Positions 43,753 through 52,154 of a stretch of DNA of 64,000 nt are shown here, in pieces. Source of the stretch: Cohnella rhizoplanae (lineage in GTDB: Bacteria; Bacillota; Bacilli; Paenibacillales; Paenibacillaceae); the NCBI RefSeq assembly GCF_948329515.1, contig NZ_CAOJCN010000004.1:1-64000 (forward strand), given 5' to 3'. The position numbers were made by a program, and so were the translations under genes. Each line of letters begins with the position of its first letter. Position 1 is the stretch's first letter. The notes below the pieces were generated by a model. It was not told the DNA's origin. It saw only the letters and a program-made list of their open reading frames with translations, and did not search any database.

Positions 43753-45575
43753 CGAAGCTCGGTCAAGCGGTTCGGGCGCCATGGTCGTTCATCCAGGATC
43801 TCAAGATCCAGCAGAAACTTATCCTATTGATCTTTTTTCTGATGATTCTGCCGCTCGGCAGCTTCACCCTGCTTGCCTATAGGCAGACGTCCCACACGAT
43901 CCAGAAGAACACGGTCTATGCGGCCAGGCAGTCGTTCGAGCAGGCGGTCGCTTCGCTCGAATCCAAGATCAACGACGCTTCCCTGATATCGGACTACATC
44001 ATCCTTGACGAAGAAGCGGCCAGAGTGTTCGGGAGAATGCACGCGCCCTACCCCATCCCCATGCAAGTGAAGGACAGCGCCTACCTGCTGCGGCTGTTCC
44101 GGTATCTGATGCGCAATCAGGATATCTATCTGATCCGCCTGTTCGTGCCGGACGCGCTGATGTACGCCGGAGACCGCCAATCGATCTACAGCGTGAACGA
44201 CATCGGGGACGCGCCTTGGTACAAGCGGCTGCTGAACAGCAACGGCAAAGTCCTGCTGACGCCCACGACGACGCACTACACCGAGACGACGGGAGCGATC
44301 GCGGAGAACGAGGTGCTGTCCACCGTCCGCCTCGTCAAAGATCCGTACGACTATGCCGCGAATATCGGCGTGCTCAGCGTGGATCTGTTGCGACAGGACG
44401 TGCTGGATCTGCTGGGCCAGGCCGCCCGCATCACGAGCTCCGGCATGATCTATATCGAGAACGGAGACGGGCTCGTCCTCTCGACCGCGGGCGCGGAGCT
44501 TACGGACGCGTGGCGCGTCGCCGACCCCGCCGCAGCCTCCTGGGAGCGGACGACGGTGAACGGCAAGGAAGCGATCGTCGGCTGCCGGACGATCGCAGGT
44601 ACGGATTGGCGGGCCGTCAGCGTCATCCCGCTCGAGGACGTGCTGTCCGCCAGCTCCCAGCAGCGCAACGTGCTGATCCTCGTCATGATCGCCATGGCCG
44701 TCGTCGCCTTTCTGCTGGCTTATATCAGCTCCGTGTCCAGCACGAGGCGCATCTATCGCCTGATCTTCAAGATGAGGCAGGTGCAGGGCGGGCATCTGTC
44801 CGTCATTCACCAGAACTTCGGCAGGGACGAGATCGGGGAGCTGGCCGAGTCTTACAACTTTATGATCAAGCGGGTCGGCGACTTGATCGACGAGCAGGTA
44901 AAAACGGGGCAAGAGATCAAAAACGCGGAGCTGAAGCTGGTGCAGGCCGAGCTCAAAGCGCTGCAATCGCAGATCAATCCCCACTTTCTGTACAATACGC
45001 TCGACCTCATCAACTGGATGGCCATCAAGCACGATTGTCCGGATATCGAATCGCTGATCAGCTCCCTGTCCCGCTTCTACAAGCTGAGCCTGAGGCAGGG
45101 ACAGGACATCGTCTCGATCGGCGACGAGATGCAGCATCTGCGCACGTATATCGAGATTCAGAACCATCGCTTCGAGAACAGCATCGAGCTGGCCTGGGAC
45201 ATCGATCCCGAGATCCTGCTCTTCGAGATTCCGAAAATCACGATGCAGCCGCTCGTGGAGAACAGCATCGTGCACGGCATTCAGATGAAGCCGGACAAGA
45301 GCGGCACGATCACCATCGTGGGCCGGCTGGAGTCCGACTCCATCATCCTGACCGTGCGGGACGACGGCGCGGGCATGACGGAGGAGACGCTCGCGGGCAT
45401 GCTCCGACAGCCTTCCCAGGATGCCGGGCACGGCTACGGCGTTCGCAACATCCACGAGCGGCTTAAGCTATACTTCGGTCCGCAGTACGGATTGAGCTTC
45501 AGCAGCCGGCCCGGCGCCGGCACCGAGGTGGACATCCGCATCCCGCCCGTCCAGGGAATGGGGGCGTCCTCGTAG
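43749..45575 (+). CDS. YesM-type sensor histidine kinase (second system)
   Basis: 608 residues. Membrane helix near residues 25-45, extracellular Cache-like sensor, second helix near 310-330, HAMP (QVQGGHLSVIHQNFGRDEIG), then LQSQINPHFLYNTLDLINWM with phospho-His and HATPase motifs ENSIVHG and DDGAGM. Translationally coupled to the regulator by ATGA overlap. Gene order (regulator first) is the reverse of the first system. Confidence 0.94.
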   Translation: MTKLGQAVRAPWSFIQDLKIQQKLILLIFFLMILPLGSFTLLAYRQTSHTIQKNTVYAARQSFEQAVASLESKINDASLISDYIILDEEAARVFGRMHAPYPIPMQVKDSAYLLRLFRYLMRNQDIYLIRLFVPDALMYAGDRQSIYSVNDIGDAPWYKRLLNSNGKVLLTPTTTHYTETTGAIAENEVLSTVRLVKDPYDYAANIGVLSVDLLRQDVLDLLGQAARITSSGMIYIENGDGLVLSTAGAELTDAWRVADPAAASWERTTVNGKEAIVGCRTIAGTDWRAVSVIPLEDVLSASSQQRNVLILVMIAMAVVAFLLAYISSVSSTRRIYRLIFKMRQVQGGHLSVIHQNFGRDEIGELAESYNFMIKRVGDLIDEQVKTGQEIKNAELKLVQAELKALQSQINPHFLYNTLDLINWMAIKHDCPDIESLISSLSRFYKLSLRQGQDIVSIGDEMQHLRTYIEIQNHRFENSIELAWDIDPEILLFEIPKITMQPLVENSIVHGIQMKPDKSGTITIVGRLESDSIILTVRDDGAGMTEETLAGMLRQPSQDAGHGYGVRNIHERLKLYFGPQYGLSFSSRPGAGTEVDIRIPPVQGMGASS

Positions 45576-45606
45576 AAGCGTTAGGCAAGCGAGCTTTATT
45601 AAAGAG

Positions 45607-45635
45607 AGCCGTAGTCCTTGCACCACGGCTTTAAC
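45607..45635 (+). terminator. Weak terminator-like hairpin
   Basis: AGCCGT pairs with ACGGCT around the loop AGTCCTTGCACC, then TTTAACG. Follows the kinase stop codon. Confidence 0.45.
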
Positions 45636-45641
45636 GATTTG

Positions 45642-45655
45642 TGTAAACGATTTCA
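45642..45655 (+). promoter_or_regulatory. CcpA catabolite-responsive element (cre)
   Basis: TGTAAACGATTTCA matches the cre consensus TGNAANCGNTNNCA at every specified base. It lies 114 bp before the secreted beta-helix gene, where it would give glucose repression. A second AACGATTT lies just upstream. Confidence 0.75.
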
Positions 45656-45768
45656 TTTATAAAGCCTCAAAGGAGGGGATGCGAAAACCATAACGGTCTC
45701 ACTCGAACGAAGAGTTGGCAAGGCTCGAGCTCGGAAGGCCATTCAATCAAAAAGGAGATGAAGTTGAA

Positions 45769-48285
45769 TTGAAAAGAAGAAGCGCGATCTCATGGCTAGC
45801 GGCCGTATGCATGCTCGTCGGCACGCTCGGATGGTGGCCCGCGAGTCCTGCCCGCGTGGCGCATGCGACCGGGACCACGTATTACGTCAGCCCGACCGGC
45901 AGCGCGACGAATACCGGCCTCACGACCGGCTCGCCCTGGACGTTGACCAAGGCGGCGGCCACGGTGACGGCGGGCGATACCGTGCTGTTCATGAACGGCA
46001 ACTATATCGAGCAGCTCGTCCCGCAGAACAGCGGCACGGCGGGCAATCCGATCACCTACAAGGCGCTGAATCCCGGGCAGGCGACGCTGACCTACACGGC
46101 GACGACCAACCCGATGGACAATCATATGGTCATCAAGATCAAAGGGAAGTCTTATCTGACGATCAGCGGCTTCAAGGTGAAGGGCAACCTGAATTACGGC
46201 AAATGGCTGCTCCTCGACAGCAGCGACGGCACGGCGACCGGTACGAAGAGCACCAACATCACGATCTCGGACAACGTGTTCAGCTACGCCACGGGAGGCT
46301 TGGGGCTCCGCGCGCCTTTCTCCGTCAACTATACCGAACAGCTGAAGCTGCTGAACAATACGATGACCGAAGCGTACGACGGAGACGATCTCATCTCCTT
46401 CGCCAACAGCTCCAAGCTGCTCATCCAGGGCAACGACTTCAGCAAGGCCAGGCACACCGTCGTCGTGTTCGGTTATGGCGGCGCCTACAATACCGTCAGC
46501 GACGTCGTCGTGCGGAGCAACGTGTTCAACAGCCAGTGGAGCCGCAACTTCGAGGTGTTCCCGAGCAGCCGGATCCTGTTCGAAGGCAACGTCTTCGCGG
46601 AGCAGCGCTTCGGGTCGGGCAACGCGTCGTCGCGGGATTCGATCCATGCGGACCGGATTATTTTCCGCAACAACCGCTTCATCCGCAATTATAGCGGCGG
46701 CACGCTGGGCAGCGCCCCTTATGCGAACGACCTGTATTACACGAACTCCGTCTATTACAACAACGTGTTCGCGGAAAACGAAGTGTTCGCCCATCTGCTC
46801 GGAGGCAACGGCGTATTCACGATCAAAAACGAGTTTTTCAAGAACAACGTTTTTTACAACAACGATCAGAACGCGTCCAAACGCAACTTGAGATACTTCG
46901 AGCGGCGGGTCAATCCCGACGGCACCCCGACGTTCGCCTTTATCGACAACAACTTCTGGAACGGTAGCGGAAACGCCCCTAACTTCCTCGGCACCAATAA
47001 CAACTACACCAACTACACGCTGTGGACGCTGTCGCAGCTGGAGACGATGTCCGACTTGGCGAATTCCCAGTTGCCGCAATTCGATGACAACACGAACGTG
47101 GATCCGCTGTTCAAAGATCCCGGCGATTACGACTATACCCTCCAGCTCGGCAGTCCGATGGTCGACGCCGGCACGAACCTGACGACGGCTTCGGCCGCCG
47201 GTACCGCGAGCACGACGCTGAACGTCGTCAATCCGAGCTACTTCTACGACGGCTGGGGCATCGCCGGCGAGACAGGCGACCTCGTCTCCGTCGGCTCCGC
47301 GTCCAATCGCGCGCGCATCACGAACATCGCCTATACGAAAAATTCGACCACCGGCGTCATAACCGGGGGCACGCTCACGCTGGACGCGCCGCTCACTTGG
47401 TCGAACGGCGCATCGGTCAACATCGCCTATGCCGGCAGCGCACCGGACGTGGGCCTCGTGGAGACGGGCTCGACCGCGCCCGCGTCCCTGCAGGTCACGA
47501 CCGGCACGTTCAAGTCCACCGTCGGCACCTCGATAGCGTTCGATGCGGGCGTATCCGGCAGCTTCACGCCCGTGTCCTACGCCTGGCGCTTCGGGGACGG
47601 CTCGACGGGCGCGGGCGCGACGCCGAGCCACGCCTATTCGCAGCCCGGGCAGTACACGGTGTACGCCACGGCGACGGACGCGGCCGGCAAGAAGATCTCC
47701 GGCGTGACGTACGTTATCGTGAACGCGGCGAATTATTTGACCCAGCCGATGGTGTACCATTCGTTCGACGCGGACGACTATGTGTATCGGCAGGTGTTCC
47801 GCTACAGCAAGCGCGGCAATGAGGTGCCCAGCGCCACGCGCCAGTTCGAGGGCACGAACGGCGTCATCCACGTGCCGTACAACGGCGCCAACGACGAGAC
47901 CAAGCAGCTTCGTTACGCCTATTATCCGACGGACTGGAACATCGACCAGTTCCCGATCGTCAGCGCCAAGTACAAGGTGAACTCGGGAACGAAGCTCGTG
48001 CTCGCGCTCGAAGCCTATCCGCTCGGGGGGGACGAGCACGACAATCAGATGTACCCGATCGCCGCAACCGCCGCGGCGAGCGAGCCGACTGCCGCCCACA
48101 CCCTCACCGCCGACGGAGCGTGGCACACGATCGAGGTCGACGCGAGAGAGATCCGGGATCTCGGCGGCACGTACGCGAACCTGAACCGCCTGCGGTCCGC
48201 CGGCTTCCGGATCAGGGACCTAGGCTCCGCAGGCATGGAGTATTGGATCGACGACTTCAGCATTAAGCCTGCGCCGACGCCGTAA
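45769..48285 (+). CDS. Secreted right-handed beta-helix protein with PKD domain, polysaccharide-lyase-like
   Basis: 838 residues. Signal peptide (KRRSAISWLAAVCMLVG to ARVAHA). The start TYYVSPTGSATNTG followed by AGDTVLFMNGNYIEQLV is the entry strand of DUF1565/PL-type beta-helices; repeated N-rich turns (ITISDNVFSYATGG, VVRSNVFNSQW, IIFRNNRF) make the helix to about residue 480. A PKD-like domain follows (SYAWRFGDGSTGAGATPSHAYSQPGQYTVY, near 610-660), then a C-terminal beta-sandwich of about 180 residues. No catalytic assignment is possible by eye; pectin, alginate or related polysaccharide is likely. TTG start after AAAGGAG; controlled by a cre. Confidence 0.85.
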   Translation: MKRRSAISWLAAVCMLVGTLGWWPASPARVAHATGTTYYVSPTGSATNTGLTTGSPWTLTKAAATVTAGDTVLFMNGNYIEQLVPQNSGTAGNPITYKALNPGQATLTYTATTNPMDNHMVIKIKGKSYLTISGFKVKGNLNYGKWLLLDSSDGTATGTKSTNITISDNVFSYATGGLGLRAPFSVNYTEQLKLLNNTMTEAYDGDDLISFANSSKLLIQGNDFSKARHTVVVFGYGGAYNTVSDVVVRSNVFNSQWSRNFEVFPSSRILFEGNVFAEQRFGSGNASSRDSIHADRIIFRNNRFIRNYSGGTLGSAPYANDLYYTNSVYYNNVFAENEVFAHLLGGNGVFTIKNEFFKNNVFYNNDQNASKRNLRYFERRVNPDGTPTFAFIDNNFWNGSGNAPNFLGTNNNYTNYTLWTLSQLETMSDLANSQLPQFDDNTNVDPLFKDPGDYDYTLQLGSPMVDAGTNLTTASAAGTASTTLNVVNPSYFYDGWGIAGETGDLVSVGSASNRARITNIAYTKNSTTGVITGGTLTLDAPLTWSNGASVNIAYAGSAPDVGLVETGSTAPASLQVTTGTFKSTVGTSIAFDAGVSGSFTPVSYAWRFGDGSTGAGATPSHAYSQPGQYTVYATATDAAGKKISGVTYVIVNAANYLTQPMVYHSFDADDYVYRQVFRYSKRGNEVPSATRQFEGTNGVIHVPYNGANDETKQLRYAYYPTDWNIDQFPIVSAKYKVNSGTKLVLALEAYPLGGDEHDNQMYPIAATAAASEPTAAHTLTADGAWHTIEVDAREIRDLGGTYANLNRLRSAGFRIRDLGSAGMEYWIDDFSIKPAPTP

Positions 48286-48378
48286 TCCGATTGTCCCGGA
48301 CGCCGATGCGCCACGAAACGCAGCATGGCACTATCGGGCATCCGCCTCCACCGAGGGGACAATCGCGCAGCCACTGAA

Positions 48379-48565
48379 TTAGTTGCTAAAAGGCAATTAT
48401 ATCCGGACCCATTCGCTGAGAAACAAGATTAGTTGCCAGAAGGCAGTTAAACCTGCCCCCAGCGGCTGAAATGCGGGAAATCCGGCGCGTTAACTGCCTT
48501 TGGACAACTATTTTGCGAGATACGGCACGCTTCGGGCGAAATAGATGCCTTTTGAGCGCTATTCT
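48379..48565. repeat. Four hairpin repeats, two direct then two inverted, 50-51 bp period
   Basis: TAGTTGCTAAAAGGCAATTA at 48380 and TAGTTGCCAGAAGGCAGTTA at 48430 (50 bp apart), then reverse-complement copies ending at 48510 (TTAACTGCCTTTGGACAACTA region) and 48561 (TAGATGCCTTTTGAGCGCTA), 51 bp apart. Each folds as TTGC...GCAA with a short loop. Sequence unrelated to the other arrays, but with the same period. Between convergent genes. Confidence 0.8.
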
Positions 48566-48655
48566 GTGAGCCGAGCGTTCCGGATGGCCGTATCGTCGCA
48601 CCAAAAGGAAACGGAGGTCGGCAATCAGCCGGCCTCCGTTTCCTTTTGGTGCGTG

Positions 48656-49432
48656 CTACCTCGTCGACAGCACCGCGCATACGGGGTAGTGGTCCGAAGG
48701 ATACCGCCCTTCGTACCGGCCGCGATCCACTTCGATCCGGCTCACGGCGACGTCCGGCGAAGCGAAGATGTAGTCGATAGGCTCCCCGGCTTCGCCGCCC
48801 CGAAAGTCGTGGAAGGTCGCGCCCGCCGCCGCGGCCCCGCCAGGAAGCGACGAATAGCCGTTCACGTACCCCGCCTGCTCCAACTCGCGCACCACCGCGT
48901 GCGCCGGACCGACGTTGAAGTCGCCCGTCAGCGCGACGGATGCTCCCGTCCGCTCCCGCAGCTCCCCGATCCGATCCATTACCAGCCGCATACCGTTCAC
49001 CTGCGCCGACTCGCTCACATGGTCCAGATGCGTGTTGAACACCGCGAGCTCGCCGCCGTCCGTCATCCGCAGCCTGGCCCACGTGCACATCCGCGGGTAG
49101 TCCGCGCCCCAGCCCAGTTCGCCGAGCCGCTCTGGCTTTTCCGACAGCCCGAAGCTGCCGGATTCCGCGACGCTCGCCTTCCTCTTCTTGAACCAGATCG
49201 CGCAGAACTCGTCGTTCTGCCCGCCGCGCCTGCCTTCGCCTACCCATGAATACTTCTCGAGCAGCGGCTCCAGATCCAGCAGCATCGCATAGAGCGCCTC
49301 CTGCGCGCACACGATGTCCGGATCGTGGCGCAGGATTGCCCGGGCTACGGCTTCGGGCCGCATTGGCCACGCGTTCTCTCCGTCCGACGGGACGTTGGTG
49401 CGCAGATTAAACGTCATGATTTTCCATTCCAC
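48656..49432 (-). CDS. Endonuclease/exonuclease/phosphatase-family hydrolase
   Basis: 258 residues. EEP motifs in order: KIMTFNLRTN, DIVCAQEALY, FNTHLDHVSESAQ, LTGDFNVGPAH, EPIDYIFAS and PSDHYPVCAVL, with the expected Asn, Glu, Asp, Asn and His metal/phosphate ligands. No signal peptide, so probably cytoplasmic. GTG at 49432 lies eight bases after GAGGT and gives the usual short N terminus. Substrate could be nucleic acid, phospholipid head groups or sugar phosphate. Confidence 0.9.
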   Translation of the reverse strand: MEWKIMTFNLRTNVPSDGENAWPMRPEAVARAILRHDPDIVCAQEALYAMLLDLEPLLEKYSWVGEGRRGGQNDEFCAIWFKKRKASVAESGSFGLSEKPERLGELGWGADYPRMCTWARLRMTDGGELAVFNTHLDHVSESAQVNGMRLVMDRIGELRERTGASVALTGDFNVGPAHAVVRELEQAGYVNGYSSLPGGAAAAGATFHDFRGGEAGEPIDYIFASPDVAVSRIEVDRGRYEGRYPSDHYPVCAVLSTR

Positions 49433-49645
49433 GTGTATGCACCTCAGGTTCGAATCGACGCACAAGCAACTTGAGATCAGTTTACCTCTCGTATCCCTCG
49501 CGGTCCATATCCGCTTTTTGCAAAGGTACGCTTCGCGGGGGACCGGGCTGGGCAATGACCGCACCATTCTCTAACCGATTTTGTAACCATTTACGCCCAG
49601 CGCGATACTCTATATAGACAAATGACTATTTTAACGGAGGGCTTC

Positions 49646-50089
49646 ATGATGAATCGTGGATTTTTCCCCGGCGGCGGTGTTGGCGGAGGTTTTGGCGGTG
49701 GTGTTGGCGGCGGCTTTGGCGGCGGGTTCGGTCGTCCTTTCTTTCGACCTTTCCCCCATCCCTTTTTCCCCGGCCGCGCCTTGTTTCCGTTCTTCTTCTT
49801 TTCCCCGTTCTTTTTCCCCTTCTTCAGGGACGGACAATCGGACGACATGCTGTTCGCGCAGCATCAAGCCCAGCATGGCGATACGTTAGCTTCGGTGGGC
49901 CACAAATACAATATCCCTCATTCGATCTTGGAAGAAGCCAACCCGCAGCTGTCCAACCCGAACCGTCTTCAGCCGGGCGAGATGGTTTACATTCCCCGTA
50001 TTTCCAACATGATGTGTCAAAAGTCTTACACGGAGATGCCGGCATCGGAGCAGCCGGGACAGCCGGCGATGCAAGGACAATATAAATAA
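49646..50089 (+). CDS. Gly/Phe-rich LysM protein, spore or surface associated
   Basis: 147 residues. First 25 residues nearly all Gly with Val/Phe (GGGVGGGFGGGVGGGF), then a Phe/Pro-rich stretch (RPFFRPFPHPFFPG, FPFFFFSPFFFPFF), then one LysM domain (HGDTLASVGHKYNIPHSIL to LQPGEMVYIP) at about 75-120. No classical signal peptide. Such proteins in Bacillota are often spore-coat or inner-coat components binding peptidoglycan. ATG at 49646 or 49649 after GGAGGG. GATACTCTA upstream loosely fits a sigma-K -10 (CATANNNTA). Confidence 0.82.
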   Translation: MMNRGFFPGGGVGGGFGGGVGGGFGGGFGRPFFRPFPHPFFPGRALFPFFFFSPFFFPFFRDGQSDDMLFAQHQAQHGDTLASVGHKYNIPHSILEEANPQLSNPNRLQPGEMVYIPRISNMMCQKSYTEMPASEQPGQPAMQGQYK

Positions 50090-50095
50090 CGAAAA

Positions 50096-50143
50096 AACAG
50101 CTATAAGCCGCCAAATCGGATCGATTGGCGGCTTATAGCTGTT
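50096..50143 (+). terminator. Very strong terminator
   Basis: AACAGCTATAAGCCGCCAA (50096-50114) pairs perfectly over 19 bp with the arm at 50125-50143, around a 10-base loop; A-rich before and TTTGTTGT after, so bidirectional in form. Confidence 0.88.
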
Positions 50144-50387
50144 AATTTGTTGTGTCTGGCGGTCAGGCTGAGGATCGCCGGCAGCTCGTCCAGCCTGTCG
50201 ACTCTCGCAAATTCGCCGTGGACGGTTGTCAAGACCTAACCTAGTCGTACGACATTATACGACAATCCGACCATTCATTTTTGTTTTGCGCATGTGTTAT
50301 CATAAGCCGCAAGGCGGGGCTCAATTTAATATCTGTTACAGCTCGCGCCTACGAACCTAGTACATACTTCAAGGAGGCTTAACGGAA
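50144..50387. other. Intergenic region with inverted repeat
   Basis: No gene supported. GTCGTACGAC at 50244-50253 is a palindrome with another TACGAC half-site ten bases on, which could be an operator. TATCAT at 50298 is a weak -10. On the minus strand 50150-50240 looks codon-like but has no start signal. Confidence 0.4.
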
Positions 50388-51278
50388 ATGATGAAAATGA
50401 AATGGACGGCGATCCTGTCCTGCGTCTTGGCCGCAAGTTTGATGACCGGAACGGCAGCATTCGCCAAGTCGGCCGAGCAGAACGGGAACAAAGGCGGCAA
50501 CTCCGCCGCAGTCAAACCGCAGGTCGAAGAGAAGAAGAACGAATCCAACGGCAACGGCAAAAAGGAAAGCGCTTCCTCCGCTACTTACGGCAACCAGGAA
50601 AGCGTCACGTCCGCTACATACGGAGGACCGAACGGCTACAAAGGCCTGCTCCATGCGATCGAGAACGTTAAGGACAAGCCGGCAGGCGCCGTTCTGGCCG
50701 ATATCCTGCTCACGAAATACGAGATGAAATTAACGGATCAGCAGAAGGCGGATCTGGAGATCATTCAAGAACAAGATAAGGCCTTGTCCGCGATTGCCGA
50801 CCTGCTCGATCAAAAGGGCAGCGTCGTCGATGCGGTATACGTGCAAAAAGAAGCCATTAAAGCCAACGCCAAAAACCTTGCTTCCTACCAAAAGCTCGGC
50901 AAGCTGTACAAAAAGTCGGGTAAAACCGGCGTGAACCTGTTCGTGAACGGGGACGAGACGATTCCGGCGGTAGCGCCGATTATCCGCAACGGCAGTACGC
51001 TGGTGCCTTTCCGCGCCATCGCCGAGGCTCTGCAGGCTGAAGTCGTCTATAACGCCGCCGAACGCACCGTCACCGTGACCCGCGACGGCACGAGCGTCAA
51101 GCTCGTCCTGAACAGCAAGACGGCGTACGTGAACGGGAAAACCGTTAAACTGGACGTAACCGCGACCGTCGTCAAGGGCAGCACCGTCGTTCCCGTGCGC
51201 TTCGTCAGCGAAGCGCTGAACTCGACGGTCAAGTGGGAGCCGGTATCCCAGTCCGTCGTCGTGTACGACAATCCGTAA
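50388..51278 (+). CDS. Secreted copper-amine-oxidase-N (stalk) domain protein
   Basis: 296 residues. Signal peptide MMKMKWTAILSCVLAASLMTG, cleavage near AFA. A Lys/Asn/Ser-rich linker with a duplicated SATYGNQESV / SATYGGPNGY segment, a helical middle, then the stalk domain from about 185: VNLFVNGDETIPAVAP, GSTLVPFRAIAEALQAEV, VPVRFVSEALNSTVKW. This domain is widespread in Paenibacillaceae extracellular proteins and is a structural wall/surface module, not an oxidase. Ribosome-binding site AAGGAGG. Terminator follows. Confidence 0.9.
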   Translation: MMKMKWTAILSCVLAASLMTGTAAFAKSAEQNGNKGGNSAAVKPQVEEKKNESNGNGKKESASSATYGNQESVTSATYGGPNGYKGLLHAIENVKDKPAGAVLADILLTKYEMKLTDQQKADLEIIQEQDKALSAIADLLDQKGSVVDAVYVQKEAIKANAKNLASYQKLGKLYKKSGKTGVNLFVNGDETIPAVAPIIRNGSTLVPFRAIAEALQAEVVYNAAERTVTVTRDGTSVKLVLNSKTAYVNGKTVKLDVTATVVKGSTVVPVRFVSEALNSTVKWEPVSQSVVVYDNP

Positions 51279-51288
51279 ATCAACATCA

Positions 51289-51337
51289 AAAATCCGCGCA
51301 GCAGGTCCGAGATCGACCTGCCGCGCGGATTTTTTCG
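51289..51337. terminator. Terminator between convergent genes
   Basis: AAATCCGCGC-AGCAGGTC pairs with GACCTGC-CGCGCGGATTT, followed by TTTTCG. Confidence 0.88.
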
Positions 51338-51347
51338 TTCATCCCCT

Positions 51348-52064
51348 TTACCAAGGAAGCTCGCTGTCCATGTAGTAGAACCCGCCCGTCGGGCCGTCCG
51401 CGCCCACGGTTGCCAGGCGAACTGCCGTCAGCGCCCCGTCCTCGACCGACAGCTCCGCTTTATCCCCGCCCATGCGCGTCTTGACCAGACCCGGATGCAC
51501 CGAGTTGACCTTCAGATTCGTGCCCTTATATTTCTGCGACCAATAAGCCGTAAGCATGTTCAGCGCCGCCTTGGAAGCCGCATAGGCCGGCGTAGCGAGA
51601 CGCTGGGCGAGCTCGTTGGAGAGAATGAACTGAATCGAGCCGAGCGCGCTGCTCTGGTTGACGACTCTGCCCGCATCGCTCTTCAGCAGCAGCGGCAGCA
51701 GCGCCTCCGTAATCAGGAAAGGCGCGAACGTGTTGACCTCGAACGTATCGCGGAACGCGTCGCCTTCGTACGCCAAGCTCTCCGCCCAGACGCCCGCATT
51801 GTTGACCAGAATATCCAGCCGTCCGTATTCTTCCTCGATGAATCGGGCTAGCTTTTCGATATGCGCGGCATTCGTGACCTCCAGCTCCACGCCGACCGCG
51901 TCGATGCCCTCCTGCCGCAGCCCGGCTGCAGCCTCCTCCGCCGACGCCCTTGTCCGCGCGGCCGTCAATACGGTCTTCCCTTGCCGTCCGAGCTGTCTGG
52001 CCACTTCAAGCCCGATTCCTTTGTTTGCGCCGGTGACCAGTGCGATTGCGTTTGCGTTTGTCAC
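51348..52064 (-). CDS. Short-chain dehydrogenase/reductase, carbonyl-reductase-like
   Basis: 238 residues. Classical SDR: cofactor motif TGANKGIG, NNAG, catalytic Ser in NQSSALG, YAASK (Y-x-x-x-K). Arg residues after the first strand (AARTRAS) favour NADP(H). Located downstream of a TetR gene, with a TetR-like palindrome in its promoter region, so probably induced by an electrophile or drug-like ligand (inference). Confidence 0.93.
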   Translation of the reverse strand: MTNANAIALVTGANKGIGLEVARQLGRQGKTVLTAARTRASAEEAAAGLRQEGIDAVGVELEVTNAAHIEKLARFIEEEYGRLDILVNNAGVWAESLAYEGDAFRDTFEVNTFAPFLITEALLPLLLKSDAGRVVNQSSALGSIQFILSNELAQRLATPAYAASKAALNMLTAYWSQKYKGTNLKVNSVHPGLVKTRMGGDKAELSVEDGALTAVRLATVGADGPTGGFYYMDSELPW

Positions 52065-52112
52065 TTCAATTCCTCCTCGAATGTAGGTACGGTTTAGTGG
52101 TTTCTTACAAAT

Positions 52113-52126
52113 GGGAACGATCGTTC
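52113..52126. promoter_or_regulatory. TetR operator candidate before the SDR gene
   Basis: GAACGATCGTTC at 52115-52126 is a perfect 12-bp palindrome lying between the tetR stop and SDR start. Its GAACGATC half recurs twice upstream of tetR. Confidence 0.75.
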
Positions 52127-52154
52127 TAAATATCTGAAAAAAAGAGGGCCGCCT

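Noticed and set aside
50100..50240. Roughly 44-codon minus-strand frame starting TTG
   Set aside because: Codon-like composition, but no ribosome-binding site, and its end is formed by the terminator hairpin. Perhaps a decayed fragment.
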